A stretch of DNA of 64,000 nt. Source: Nitratireductor aquimarinus. Lineage in GTDB: Bacteria > Pseudomonadota > Alphaproteobacteria > Rhizobiales > Rhizobiaceae. A program made the translations under genes and the position numbers. The notes under the pieces were generated by a model that was not told the origin of the DNA, ran no database searches, and was given only the letters and a program-made list of their open reading frames with translations. The stretch spans positions 186,001 to 250,000 of the forward strand of contig NZ_JAFKDE010000005.1 in assembly GCF_017255295.1 (NCBI RefSeq), read 5' to 3'. This document shows, one piece after another, positions 54,067-63,300 of the stretch; positions within the stretch are counted from its first letter, which is position 1; each line of letters opens with the position of its first letter.

Positions 54067-55098
54067 TCAGATGGTCTGGGTGACCTTGTTGAGCTTGTCG
54101 GGCGTGTCGGGGTTGAGGCCACGCTCGCGCGCAACGCGCTCGATCAGGCGGTAGTAGCCAACCAGCGAAACCAGCGGGTCGATATGACCGTGGCCGGTGG
54201 TCGGCGTCTTGATGGTGCGCCCACCCACATCGCGCGAGGAGAAGCTCGCAATCTGCGCGCCGAAGCCACGCAGTTTCTCAAGCGACTGCTCGCTGGAGGC
54301 CAGCGCCTCGTCCTCGGGCACGAAGGCGAGGATCGGGAAGCCCTTGTCGACCAGCTGCATCGGCCCGTGCATGAGCTCTGCCAGCGAGAACGCTTCGGCG
54401 TGAAGCTGCGCGGTTTCCTTTGCCTTGAGTGCCGCTTCCAGTGCGATGGCGAAGCCCGGACCACGGCCAGCCGTGTAGACAGAGCCGGCATCGGCGAGAA
54501 GCGGCAGGGCCGGTTCCCAGTTCACGTCGCAGGCAGCAGCCAGCGCCTCGGGCAGCCGGTCGAGCGCCCCCTTGAGCGCGACGCTGCCGGACGCGACCTG
54601 CGCAACACCGGCAAGCGCTGCAGCAGAAGCGATGAAGCTCTTGGTGGCCGCGACGCTGCGCTCCGGTCCGGCATGGATCGGCAGAACGATGTCGGCGGCG
54701 TTTGCGAGCGGGCTGTCGGCAACATTGACCACGGCCAGCGTGACTGCGCCACCCTTCTTGGCCGACGCCTGCGCCGCCACGATATCGGGGCTGCCGCCGG
54801 ACTGGGAAATGGTGATGTGAAGCGCGCGGTCGAGCTTCAGCGATGCATCATAGACCGAGGCAACCGAAGGACCGATGGACGCCACGGGAATGCCCGTGTG
54901 GATCTCGAACAGATATTTGAAGAAGCTCGCCGCATGGTCCGAAGACCCGCGCGCGGACATGCTGACCAACGCGGGCGAGCGCTCGGCGATGACCCTGCCA
55001 AGCTCGGCAAAGGCCTGCGCCTCATTGGCAAAGAGCCGGCCAACAGCCTCGGAAGCTTCGGCGGTTTCCTGAAACATCAGGGAAGGTGTCTCGGTCAT
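54067..55098 (-). CDS. SIS domain aminosugar-phosphate isomerase/deaminase (GlmS/AgaS-like)
   Basis: 343-aa protein with two SIS domains (about 38-170 and 200-330) and no glutaminase domain: ARGSSDHAASFFKYLFEI, ITISQSGGSPDIVAA, GRGPGFAIALEAALKAKET, HAEAFSLAELMHGPM, the layout of NagB-II/AgaS-type deaminases that convert glucosamine or galactosamine 6-phosphate to a ketose phosphate plus ammonia. It follows murQ by 67 bp on the same strand, so it probably acts on GlcN-6-P derived from MurNAc-6-P after deacetylation. NagA is not in the window. Confidence 0.88.
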   Translation of the reverse strand: MTETPSLMFQETAEASEAVGRLFANEAQAFAELGRVIAERSPALVSMSARGSSDHAASFFKYLFEIHTGIPVASIGPSVASVYDASLKLDRALHITISQSGGSPDIVAAQASAKKGGAVTLAVVNVADSPLANAADIVLPIHAGPERSVAATKSFIASAAALAGVAQVASGSVALKGALDRLPEALAAACDVNWEPALPLLADAGSVYTAGRGPGFAIALEAALKAKETAQLHAEAFSLAELMHGPMQLVDKGFPILAFVPEDEALASSEQSLEKLRGFGAQIASFSSRDVGGRTIKTPTTGHGHIDPLVSLVGYYRLIERVARERGLNPDTPDKLNKVTQTI

Positions 55099-55165
55099 TT
55101 CAGTCTTTCCATATGAATCATGCCTGTGGGGCGGTGCGGAGTGGGGTCGGAACGGGACGGGCCGT

Positions 55166-56056
55166 TCAGCCCGGTTCGTCGAGTGCGCGGTGAAGGTCGT
55201 CGCCATGACGCGCCAGCGCCACAGCGGCTTCCTCGGGCGACAGGCCGCGCACCACCAGCACAGCCGGCTTTACGTGGAAGGCGGTCTTCTCCAGCGCGGC
55301 GCGGGCCGATGCCTCATCGCACTCCGCGACCTGCATCAGCATTTCGACGGCGCGCTGCACCAGCTTCTTGTTGGTCGGCTTCATATCGACCATGCGGCCA
55401 CGGTAGACCTTGCCGAGGCGCATCATGACAGCGGTGGAGAAGAGGTTCATCGCAATCTTCTGGCTCGTGCCTGCGGCCATGCGCGTGGACCCGGCAAGGA
55501 CTTCGCCACCGGTCTCGAGAAGCACGTCGCACTCGGCGTTTTCGAGAAGCGGGCTGCCGGGATTGTTGGCAATGCCGATGGTTAGCGCGCCACGCTCCCG
55601 CGCCGCCTCGATGGCCGCGCATGTGTACGGCGTGCTGCCACTGGCAGCCAGGCCGACCACCACGTCACGCGGGCCACAGTCGACACCGGCGATCTCGGCG
55701 CGGGCCGCATCCTCGTCGTCTTCCGCGCTTTCGCGCGCCTCGGCCACACTGATGCTGCCGCCGGCCAGAAGGAAAATGCAGCGCTCCTCCGGCCAGCCGA
55801 ATGTCGGATAAAGCTCGACGGCATCCAGCATGCCCACACGGCCCGATGTACCCGCACCGACATAGATAAGCCGGCTATCAGGATCGACCAGGCGGCTGGC
55901 CGTTGCTTCAATGGCTGTTTCAAGCGCCGGCAGGGCGGCCCTGACCGCCTCCATTGCGGCCTGCTGACCGTCCAGCATGGCGGTGAGCATGTCGGCTGTC
56001 GCGAAGCGTTCAATATCGCGATAGGCCTGGCTGGCGGTTTCCGTCGGTTTTGTCAT
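55166..56056 (-). CDS. murQ: N-acetylmuramic acid 6-phosphate etherase
   Basis: Cleaves the lactyl ether of MurNAc-6-P to give GlcNAc-6-P and D-lactate in peptidoglycan recycling. 296 aa with the SIS fold: RLIYVGAGTSGRVGMLDAVELYPTFG, AAEDDEDAARAEI-type region, GLAASGSTPYTCAAIEAARERGA, NPGSPLLENAECDVLLETGGEVLAGSTRM. ATG at 56056 gives the usual TKPTETASQAYRDIE start. First gene of the operon, divergent from the GntR regulator. Confidence 0.95.
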   Translation of the reverse strand: MTKPTETASQAYRDIERFATADMLTAMLDGQQAAMEAVRAALPALETAIEATASRLVDPDSRLIYVGAGTSGRVGMLDAVELYPTFGWPEERCIFLLAGGSISVAEARESAEDDEDAARAEIAGVDCGPRDVVVGLAASGSTPYTCAAIEAARERGALTIGIANNPGSPLLENAECDVLLETGGEVLAGSTRMAAGTSQKIAMNLFSTAVMMRLGKVYRGRMVDMKPTNKKLVQRAVEMLMQVAECDEASARAALEKTAFHVKPAVLVVRGLSPEEAAVALARHGDDLHRALDEPG

Positions 56057-56286
56057 GGCGAGCTCATCGGTTTCCGGTTTGCATGGCCCATGATAGACCA
56101 ATCTAATACCAAATAGCTTATACAGGCTTTTTCTCTGGAATCCATTCCCTCTCTGCAAATCTCTTCGCAAATTCGGAAATTCGCCCCCAAACCCTGCAAT
56201 CATTATGCTTCAGAAATAAGACAGTGTGGCCAGACGCAATGCCGGACTTGCAAATCGGTATGGCCGGCTTCATAATTGGGCTTATA

Positions 56287-56298
56287 TTGTTAAGACCA
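56287..56298. promoter_or_regulatory. Candidate operator of the amino-sugar GntR regulator
   Basis: TTGTTAAGACCA, which matches 9 of 12 bases of the TGGTCTAGACCA-like consensus known for GlcNAc-responsive GntR/DasR regulators, 31 bp upstream of the GntR start. A second AGACCA half-site lies at 56095-56100, close to the murQ start, and an ACCAA at 56108-56112. The 273-bp divergent gap is otherwise empty and AT-rich. Confidence 0.4.
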
Positions 56299-56329
56299 AT
56301 TTTTCAATCGACAGGGAAACGCCAGACCC

Positions 56330-57127
56330 ATGACCGACACCCGGCAGGACCAGGGAGAACCCATTGGCGCGTTTCTCGCACGCGACATGCAGGCCAGCGA
56401 AGCGGATGCGACCCCGCTTTACATCCGGCTCGCCAATGCAATTCGCCGCCTGATCGATGCGGGGACGCTGGAAGCCGGAACGGCCCTGCCCTCGGAGCGT
56501 ATTCTGGCCGAGGCGACAGCGCTGTCACGCGTGACCGTGCGGCGGGGGATTGAGCTGCTGGTGCGCGAAGGCGTTCTGGAACAGCGCCGGGGGTCGGGCA
56601 CCTATGTGCTGGAGCCGGCAGAGCGTTTCGAGCAGCCGCTGGCGGCGATCACCAGCTTCACCGAAGACATGCTCTCCTATGGCCGCAAGCCGGAAACACG
56701 CTGGCTGGCGCGCGAATACGCCAATCCGTCTGCCCAGGAAGCGATGGTGCTTGGCCTGTCGCCGGGCGACCGCGTGGTGCGGCTGCACCGGCTGCGGCTG
56801 GCCGATGCCCTGCCGCTCGCGGTGGAACTGGCCATCGTGCCAGCCGACCTTCTGCCCGATCTCTCAGCGCTCGGCACATCACTCTATGAAGCGCTGGCGC
56901 AGGCGGGCGCACGGCCGCACAAGGCCCTGCAACGCATGCATGCCTGCGCGCTGCCGGAGTTCGATGCGCGCCTGCTGGAGGCCGACGCCGGAGAGCCCGC
57001 GCTTTTTCTGGAGCGCATATCCCGCACGGCGGAGGGGCGCGTGGTCGAGTTCACGCGCTCCTATTTCAAGGGCGACAGGTTCGATTTCGTTGCCGAACTC
57101 AACCTGCAGCAGGAAACAGGCAGATAA
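56330..57127 (+). CDS. GntR family transcriptional regulator with UTRA domain
   Basis: 265-aa regulator: GntR winged HTH (about 28-96; RLIDAGTLEAGTALPSERIL, SRVTVRRGIELLVREGVLEQRRGSGTYV) and a UTRA effector domain (about 110-262; SPGDRVVRLHRLRLADALPLAVELA, VVEFTRSYFKGDRFDF). Divergent from murQ, so I infer control of the murQ-SIS operon by a hexosamine phosphate, as for NagR/DasR. Confidence 0.92.
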   Translation: MTDTRQDQGEPIGAFLARDMQASEADATPLYIRLANAIRRLIDAGTLEAGTALPSERILAEATALSRVTVRRGIELLVREGVLEQRRGSGTYVLEPAERFEQPLAAITSFTEDMLSYGRKPETRWLAREYANPSAQEAMVLGLSPGDRVVRLHRLRLADALPLAVELAIVPADLLPDLSALGTSLYEALAQAGARPHKALQRMHACALPEFDARLLEADAGEPALFLERISRTAEGRVVEFTRSYFKGDRFDFVAELNLQQETGR

Positions 57128-57172
57128 AGCAATCCCAGGACAAGCGGGAACCGGTTTTCCGTCCGGAATTGC
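57128..57172. repeat. RIME-like palindrome (second module)
   Basis: GCAATCCCAGGACAAGCGGG...CCGTCCGGAATTGC, directly after the stop codon of the GntR gene, same orientation as at 30055-30098. Confidence 0.7.
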
Positions 57173-57206
57173 CAAAGACAATGATGCTTCAGACCTTACA
57201 GGCGCT

Positions 57207-58727
57207 TCAAAGCGACTCGAGAAAGCGGACCAGATTGTCCCGGTCCTGCTTCGCCATTTCGACCACCCGGTCGCGCGCGGCCTGCGCCTCCCCACCATGC
57301 CAGAGCACGGCTTCAAGCAGGGTGCGGGCGCGCCCGTCATGCAGGAAGGCCGCTTCCTCATTCACCGTGCCGGTGAGCCCGATGCCCCAGAGCGGCGGGG
57401 TGCGCCATTCATAGCCATCGGCAAGCCCTTCGGTCCGGTGATCGGCGAGGTCTTCACCCATGTCGTGCAAAAGCATGTCGGTATAGGGCCAGATCAGCTG
57501 GAACCTGAGCGCCGGATCGTCCACATCGCGACGCGTCACATATTTCGCACGATGGCAGGAGGCGCAGCCGCTTTCGTAAAACACCTTCTTGCCGGCGAGC
57601 ACCTGCGGGTCGTCGATATCGCGACGGGCCGGAACGGCGAGATGGCTGGAATAGAAGGTGACGAGATCCAGCAGATCCTCGGGCACCTCTTCCGCGCCCA
57701 GCCGCTCCTGCGCACCGTGCGGCAGAGCCCGGCAGGCAGTCTGGGCTTCAGTGCAATCGCCCCAATGGTCGGGCGCGAGCGGCGATGAGAGCCCCATGTC
57801 GCCGGAGAAAGCGCCTGCGCTCTGCTCGGCAATGGTCGGCGCAATCGCCTTCCAGCCGAAACGACCGAGACGCCACTCTCCCTGTGCATCGCGCACGCGG
57901 GCGGGCCGCCCGGAAATGCCATCGCCATCCTCGTCGTCCGGGTCCGCCCAGGCGAGGATATCAGCTTCGTGAACACTCTCCAGAAGTCCAAGGCCGATCA
58001 TCGGCGGCGCAACGCGCGCCGACAGCATGAGATCATCACGGAACGGGCCGAAACCGGGCTCGGTGATGCCGAGCACCGGCCGGCGCAGGGTGACGGTCTC
58101 GCCGCCCGCGAGCGCCACGGGCACATCCTCATAGGTGATCTGCACGCGGCCTTCGGGGTTGAGGCCGGCCACGGCGTGATCCTGAAGCTGCAGCCCGTAC
58201 ACGGGATCGGGCGCGGCATGCAGCCGCCCGTCGGCAATCGCCTCCTGCTGCTCCTTACTCGGTGGCACCGAAACGCGCACAAGCAGCGACACGGCGGAAT
58301 CTTCAACCCGCGCCGGCGCATGGCCGCGCCCGTCCTTGATGTGGCACGACTGGCAGGCCCGCGCATTGAACAGCGGCCCCAGCCCGTCAGAGGCCTGCGT
58401 GGAAGCGGGCGACGACACCCAGTCCTTGCGGAACAGGCCGTTGCCCAAAAGGAAGCGCTCCAGCGCCTCGAATTCCAGATTGGCCGACGAATGGGAGAAC
58501 GCATCGGCATTGATGCGCTTGGTGGAGGTCGCCGCGCCCGCGGCCATGCGCTCGAAGCGCTCCGCCTTTTCAAACTGCCCGGCGGGCTTCGTGACCTTTT
58601 CAACACGGGCGCGATCCTTCTCCGTCAGGTCGTCGCGCGTGTCGGGCAGCGAACCTCCCGCATGGGCGGTCATGACAAGGGCTGAAAGAAAGACGACAAG
58701 TGTCGTGCTGCGGGCAATCATGTTCAT
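57207..58727 (-). CDS. Di-heme oxidoreductase family protein (COG3488)
   Basis: 506-aa exported c-type cytochrome of the DHOR ('putative thiol oxidoreductase') family. Signal peptide about 1-24 (ARSTTLVVFLSALVMTAHA). Two haem sites: CQSCH (Cys125-His129) and CASCH in the C-terminal half; between them DEDGDGISGRPARV, a calcium-like loop. It follows the imelysin gene by 58 bp on the same strand and needs the ccm system. The pair is usually found in periplasmic iron-related clusters; exact reaction unknown. Confidence 0.9.
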   Translation of the reverse strand: MNMIARSTTLVVFLSALVMTAHAGGSLPDTRDDLTEKDRARVEKVTKPAGQFEKAERFERMAAGAATSTKRINADAFSHSSANLEFEALERFLLGNGLFRKDWVSSPASTQASDGLGPLFNARACQSCHIKDGRGHAPARVEDSAVSLLVRVSVPPSKEQQEAIADGRLHAAPDPVYGLQLQDHAVAGLNPEGRVQITYEDVPVALAGGETVTLRRPVLGITEPGFGPFRDDLMLSARVAPPMIGLGLLESVHEADILAWADPDDEDGDGISGRPARVRDAQGEWRLGRFGWKAIAPTIAEQSAGAFSGDMGLSSPLAPDHWGDCTEAQTACRALPHGAQERLGAEEVPEDLLDLVTFYSSHLAVPARRDIDDPQVLAGKKVFYESGCASCHRAKYVTRRDVDDPALRFQLIWPYTDMLLHDMGEDLADHRTEGLADGYEWRTPPLWGIGLTGTVNEEAAFLHDGRARTLLEAVLWHGGEAQAARDRVVEMAKQDRDNLVRFLESL

Positions 58728-58785
58728 GGCGGAACTTGTTGGCTGTGTCGCCGGGCCGGCATGGCGGCCCGGCGGCAATTGGCTC

Positions 58786-60042
58786 TTACTCGAAAACGGC
58801 TTCCGGATTGTCGAGACTGTCGGAACCCTCAAGCTCGATCCCGGACAGGTCGAGCGCGACGATGACGCGTTCCAGCGAACGGGTCTGATCGACGAGACCG
58901 TCAATCGCCGCCTGAACGACCGCGTTGCCCTCTTCATTGCCCTGACCGATCATCTGGTCATAGGCCTCGCCGCCTTCAGCGCGCGCCTTCATCACGGCCA
59001 TCGCTTCAAGCGTGGTGTCGAGCTTCGCCTTCACTTCATCGGCGAGGGCGGCATCTTTTTCCGACACCAGATCGGCGAGACCTGGCCCCTCGACCGTGGA
59101 ACCGTCGACACGCTCATAGGCGCCGAAATAGACATTCCGGATGCCAACGACATCGTAGTAATGGCTGTTATGCGTGTTGTCGGAGAAGCAGTCATGCTCC
59201 TCTTCCGGGTCGTTCAGGAGCAGGCCGAGCTTCATGCGCTCGCCCGCCAGTTCGCCATAGGAGAGCGAGCCCAGACCGGTCAGCATCGCCGTCAGGCCCG
59301 CCTGCGGGTCCGCCATCACTTCGGCACGGGCTTCCCCTTCGGTTTCCCAGTTGGCGACCATCTCTTCGAGATCCGTGATCAGAAGATCGGCAGCAGCCTG
59401 AAGATACTGCGCGCGGCGCTCGCAATTGCCGCCGGTGCAGTTTTCCGTGTCGAAATCCGTGTAAGCACGTGTTCCCGCACCGGCGTCGGTGCCGTTCAGG
59501 TCCTGCCCCCAGAGAAGAAACTCGATGGCGTGGTAACCGGTGGCGACGTTGGCCTCGATGCCGCCAACCTCGTGCAGCGACGCGATCACCTCGGTGGTGA
59601 TTTCGGTAACGTCGATATCCGTACCGCCAGCGCTTACCTTGTCATTGGCGATCACATTGACCGTGTAGAACTCGTTGGCGTCCGACTCCGTGCCATAGCT
59701 TGCATCGACATAGTCGATGAGGCCCTCGTCCAGAGGCCAGGCATTCACCTTGCCTTCCCACTCATCCACGATGGCGTTGCCAAAACGGAAGGCCTCGGTC
59801 TGCTGGTAGGGAACGCGTGAAGCGAGCCATGCCTCGCGGGCGGCAGCCATGGTCTCTTCCGACGGTGTTTCGACAAGCGCATTGATCGCCGTGCGCAGCT
59901 CTTTCGCCGTCTCGAGACTGTCCTGATAGGTCGCGAGAGCGATATCCGCGTAGGTCTCGACCACTTCCTGCGGTTCAGCGGCAATGGCCGGCGCTGCCAT
60001 GACCGCCATGATTGCAGAGCCGAGCAGTAAACGACGTTTCAT
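58786..60042 (-). CDS. Imelysin family protein (iron-regulated periplasmic protein)
   Basis: 418-aa exported protein with a signal peptide (RRLLLGSAIMAVMAAPAIAA) and a two-half helical imelysin fold. The GxHxxE motif is GYHAIEFLLWGQD (about residues 167-179), expected to bind iron or haem. Other signatures: SRVPYQQTEAFRFGNAIVDEWEG, LTGLGSLSYGELAGERMKLGL, CFSDNTHNSHYYDVVGIRNVYFG. First gene of the imelysin-DHOR operon; the usual second imelysin and DUF1513 genes of such clusters are absent. Confidence 0.92.
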   Translation of the reverse strand: MKRRLLLGSAIMAVMAAPAIAAEPQEVVETYADIALATYQDSLETAKELRTAINALVETPSEETMAAAREAWLASRVPYQQTEAFRFGNAIVDEWEGKVNAWPLDEGLIDYVDASYGTESDANEFYTVNVIANDKVSAGGTDIDVTEITTEVIASLHEVGGIEANVATGYHAIEFLLWGQDLNGTDAGAGTRAYTDFDTENCTGGNCERRAQYLQAAADLLITDLEEMVANWETEGEARAEVMADPQAGLTAMLTGLGSLSYGELAGERMKLGLLLNDPEEEHDCFSDNTHNSHYYDVVGIRNVYFGAYERVDGSTVEGPGLADLVSEKDAALADEVKAKLDTTLEAMAVMKARAEGGEAYDQMIGQGNEEGNAVVQAAIDGLVDQTRSLERVIVALDLSGIELEGSDSLDNPEAVFE

Positions 60043-60189
60043 GAAGACTTCCCCTCTTCCAAACCTGAAAACAGGCGCTGCCATTGCCATCGACAACGGA
60101 CGCGCACGGCCTCGTGGCCGCCACTCAATAATGTGGACTTAAATTATCAGGTTTAGAAAGGCAAGCCCGACGGGCGCATTGCGCGCCCG

Positions 60190-61404
60190 CTATTCCATGG
60201 CTTTCACCGCGATAACGGCATTGGTGCCGCCGAAAGCAAAACCATTGCTGAGGGCGACGCGCACATCGCGCCTGCGCGCTTCATTGGGCGTGACGTCCAG
60301 ATCGCATTCCGGGTCGGCTTCGCGATAGCCCGCCGTCGGCGGGACGATACCCTCCCGGATCGCCATGACGCAGGCGATGAGTTCCAGCGCGCCCGATGCG
60401 CCAAGGCAGTGAGCATGCATCGACTTGGTGGACGACACGGAAAGCTTCGAGGCATGTGCGCCGAACACGCGCTTGATCGCTTCGGTCTCAATGCGGTCAT
60501 TGGCCTTGGTGCCCGTGCCATGCGCGTTGATGTAATCGACATCGGAGGGGGCGAGACCGGCCTCGTTCAGACAGGCCTGAAGCGCGGCGGAAGGCCCCTC
60601 GACCGTGGGGGCCACGATATCGGACGCATCGGCCGACATGCCGCCACCGGCCAGCTCGGCCAGAATGGTCGCGCCACGCGCCTGCGCATGTTCGAGCGTC
60701 TCGAGCACGACCATGCCCGCGCCTTCGCCCAACACCAGACCATTGCGGTCGGCAGAGAACGGGCGGCAGGTTTCCGAAGCCAGAACGCGCAGCGCTTCCC
60801 AGCCCTTCAGAATGCCGTAGATCAGCGGCGCATCGGAGCCACCGGCAAGCATGACATCGGCACGACCGAGACGAAGCTGGTCTGCCGCCGACAGGATCGC
60901 GTGGTTGGAGGACGCGCACGCAGAGGTCGCGCCGAACACCGGGCCGCGCAGCCCGAGCGTCATGCTGACCTGTCCGGCAGCTGCACCGGGCATCACGCGC
61001 GGAACCGTGAAGATGCCCGTTCGCGGCTTCCCTTCCAGAAGGATCGCGCGATAGCTTTCCTCGATGGCTTCCCAGCCGCAGACACCGGTGCCGACCACCG
61101 CGCCAACGCGGTGCGTATTGGCATCGTCCACGGCAAAGCCCGACTGGCTCATGGCCTCCTGCGCCGCAATGGATGCGAGCAGGCTGAAGCGGTCCATGGT
61201 GACGAGCCGCTTGCGGTCCAGACCGTGCTCCGGCAGCTGCTTGATCTCGGCGCCAATGCGAACTTTCAGTTCATGCAGCGGCGCCGTGGTGATGGGACCA
61301 ATCGCCTGACGGCCCGCGCGCATGCCCGACCAGATGGCCGGGGCATCCGTTCCAAGCGCGCAGATGCCACCAATGCCCGTTATGACGATGCGTGGAGCTG
61401 TCAT
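60190..61404 (-). CDS. Beta-ketoacyl-ACP synthase family protein (NodE/FabF-like)
   Basis: 404-aa condensing enzyme that extends an acyl chain on an acyl carrier protein. Catalytic Cys163 ([13 protein letters not shown]), His295 ([15 protein letters not shown]) and His332 ([17 protein letters not shown]) form the KAS II triad. It starts directly after the stop of a NodF-like ACP gene (0 bp), the nodFE arrangement, but no other nod genes are seen. I infer a dedicated lipid or acyl-chain modification rather than housekeeping fatty-acid synthesis. Confidence 0.93.
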   Translation of the reverse strand: MTAPRIVITGIGGICALGTDAPAIWSGMRAGRQAIGPITTAPLHELKVRIGAEIKQLPEHGLDRKRLVTMDRFSLLASIAAQEAMSQSGFAVDDANTHRVGAVVGTGVCGWEAIEESYRAILLEGKPRTGIFTVPRVMPGAAAGQVSMTLGLRGPVFGATSACASSNHAILSAADQLRLGRADVMLAGGSDAPLIYGILKGWEALRVLASETCRPFSADRNGLVLGEGAGMVVLETLEHAQARGATILAELAGGGMSADASDIVAPTVEGPSAALQACLNEAGLAPSDVDYINAHGTGTKANDRIETEAIKRVFGAHASKLSVSSTKSMHAHCLGASGALELIACVMAIREGIVPPTAGYREADPECDLDVTPNEARRRDVRVALSNGFAFGGTNAVIAVKAME

Positions 61405-61680
61405 CTAGTTCTTGGAGTCCACCAGTTCGCGCACGGCGGCAACGATATCCCTGACGGTCTCCATGCTCTCCCAGGCCTCGGCGGTGTTCATCTCCACTTC
61501 GATGTTGAACTCGTCTTCGACATCGAAAATGATCTCGGTGAGTTCGAGGGAGTGAATGCCAAGGTCGGCGAGCGGCGTATCGAGCGTTATCGTCTCGACC
61601 TCGTCCTGCGCATGGGTCTTGATCTTCTCAAGGATCGTCTTGCCGATCTCATCCGTGCTCAAACTGGTCTCAGCATTCAT
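61405..61680 (-). CDS. Acyl carrier protein, NodF-like
   Basis: 91-aa phosphopantetheine-carrying protein. Ser44 in LADLGIHSLELTEIIF is the attachment residue; the normal Asp before it is replaced by His. The C-terminal IEVEMNTAEAWESMETV resembles NodF (EMNTADAWSNL as I recall) rather than AcpP, which is smaller and more acidic. Translationally adjacent to the KAS gene. Confidence 0.88.
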   Translation of the reverse strand: MNAETSLSTDEIGKTILEKIKTHAQDEVETITLDTPLADLGIHSLELTEIIFDVEDEFNIEVEMNTAEAWESMETVRDIVAAVRELVDSKN

Positions 61681-61827
61681 GAAGCGTCTCCTTGGACAAC
61701 TTTTACGCAGGCTAGGATGCCATCGGGCAAGGCGTCCACGCTCAACTCTATAAAATCGCAGACATAAGAAACCAAAGCGTGTCCTGCGGCAAGAGTTTGC
61801 AGTGCAATTCCGCCGCGCATCACTGCG

Positions 61828-62343
61828 TCAGTTTTCGTTCACGCCACCCTTTACGAAAATGGTTACGGTGCCGTCCTCACCATAGTCCAGCGCGACCACA
61901 TCGCGGACCTGGATGGAACGCGAATCCACCGCATGGAAGAACAGCGCACTGCCTTCGATGGCTTCACGCAGAATGGCAATTTCTTTCTCATGCTCGGCAA
62001 TCGCCTTGGCGATGTCCTGCCCCTTCCTGTCCAGATCGGGCAGGAGAACGATATCGAGCTCTTCAAGCGAGAAGGTCTTGCGCACGCGCTCGGCATTCTG
62101 CGTCGTGATGCCGATTGCCGCGATGATGCGCTTGCTCGCCGTCTCCGGTTCGACTTCCTCGGTTTTTACCTCGGAGCCCACAATGGCATCGATTGCCTCT
62201 TCGCTCTTGAGCCCCTGCGCGGAAAGCGGAGACTGCAAGGCGATGACCATCGTCAATGCAAGTGTGGCCGTCAATGCAAGCGCGGTCGGCAATACAAGTG
62301 CGGCTCGTAGCGGCATGGGCCGACATCCGATGTTCAAGGTCAT
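61828..62343 (-). CDS. Secreted hypothetical protein, 171 aa
   Basis: Unrecognised exported protein: N-terminal hydrophobic segment (about 10-36, ending SPLSAQG) followed by a charged soluble part with LKSEEAIDAIVGSEVKTEE, ERVRKTFSLEELDIVLLPDL and a coiled-coil-like stretch (KGQDIAKAIAEHEKEIAILREAIEG). No cysteine in the mature part. It is followed by a 147-bp gap to the ACP gene, so it may or may not share its promoter. Homologues seem to exist in other rhizobia, but I cannot name a function. Confidence 0.75.
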   Translation of the reverse strand: MTLNIGCRPMPLRAALVLPTALALTATLALTMVIALQSPLSAQGLKSEEAIDAIVGSEVKTEEVEPETASKRIIAAIGITTQNAERVRKTFSLEELDIVLLPDLDRKGQDIAKAIAEHEKEIAILREAIEGSALFFHAVDSRSIQVRDVVALDYGEDGTVTIFVKGGVNEN

Positions 62344-62421
62344 GACTCAATCCTGTAGATTCGCCGCGCAGAAAACATGTTCTGCCAGAGAAGGCAACGG
62401 GCGGGGGCCGGGCAGGTTCCC

Positions 62422-63105
62422 TTACAACCGGGTCGCGTAATCCGAAACCAGCAGCCGACAGGGCTCCTCATCTTCCTCGATTTCGGAGAAGCGGGCGATC
62501 GGCTCTGCGAAGATGTTGTCCGTCACGTCATCATTGACGGTCGAGACCTCGCCGATCAGCACGTCCTCCCTCTCGCCCCAGAATGCATGCCAGACGCCCG
62601 GCAGAAGCGTGACGCTCTCGCCCGGCTCCAGACGCAGGACTCCGCCGGCATCCACGCGCCGCATCACGCCATCGGTCGGCACTCGCACGGGCGAGACACG
62701 GTCGATCCCGCCTTCCGGATCAGACCCGAAAAGCTCGATGCACAGCGTGCCGCCGCCGCGGTTGATGATGTCTTCGGCCTTAATCGCGTGGGTGTGCAGC
62801 GGCGCGAGCTGGTCACGCCGGGAGATCATGATCTTCTCGGCATAGAGCATGCCGCGGCCATGCTTCAAATCTTCCTGATTGCCGTTACGCACCGTGAAGA
62901 GAAAGAGGCCGCGCCGGTCGAAATCGCCAGCGCCATAGTCGGTGATGTCCCAGCCGAGCCGCGCATCGACAATGCCGTCGATTGCAGCGCGCCGGTGCTT
63001 CATCTCTTCCGGGGTCCAGTCGGCGAAGGGCGGCAGCACGTAGCCGAAGGAGCGGATGAACTCTTCTCCCTGGCGCAGGATCTCGTTCACTCTCGAGCGC
63101 TTCAC
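62422..63105 (-). CDS. D-lyxose ketol-isomerase family protein (cupin, COG3822)
   Basis: 227-aa cupin of the D-lyxose isomerase family (COG3822/YdaE), which interconverts D-lyxose and D-xylulose. The GTG at 63105 is chosen because AGGGAGG lies 5 bases upstream and the family N-terminus KRSRVNEILRQGEEFIRSFGY follows directly; any longer reading would be non-coding. Metal ligands are expected in APLHTHAIKAEDIINRGGG (His, His, Glu) and LPGVWHAFWGE (His). Single gene; divergent from the permease. Not linked to the polyol cluster. Confidence 0.88.
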   Translation of the reverse strand: MKRSRVNEILRQGEEFIRSFGYVLPPFADWTPEEMKHRRAAIDGIVDARLGWDITDYGAGDFDRRGLFLFTVRNGNQEDLKHGRGMLYAEKIMISRRDQLAPLHTHAIKAEDIINRGGGTLCIELFGSDPEGGIDRVSPVRVPTDGVMRRVDAGGVLRLEPGESVTLLPGVWHAFWGEREDVLIGEVSTVNDDVTDNIFAEPIARFSEIEEDEEPCRLLVSDYATRL

Positions 63106-63300
63106 CGCAACCTCCCTCGTGCGAAACCAACTTGATGTGTGGTCGTAGCGCAAGCCCGGCATTCCGCCAAGGTGTTTTGCCCGGCCGGATCTTGCGTAAC
63201 CCACTTGATCTTGCGCAACGCACCGGCCAGCCTCATCAATAGAATGCCCATCCTCAAACCGGCGTCGCACCGGACATGAAGCACAAACCGGGATCTCTCG

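Noticed and set aside
60190-61680. A nodulation gene cluster
   Set aside because: Only nodFE-like genes are present; no nodABC, nodD or nod box in the flanking sequence.
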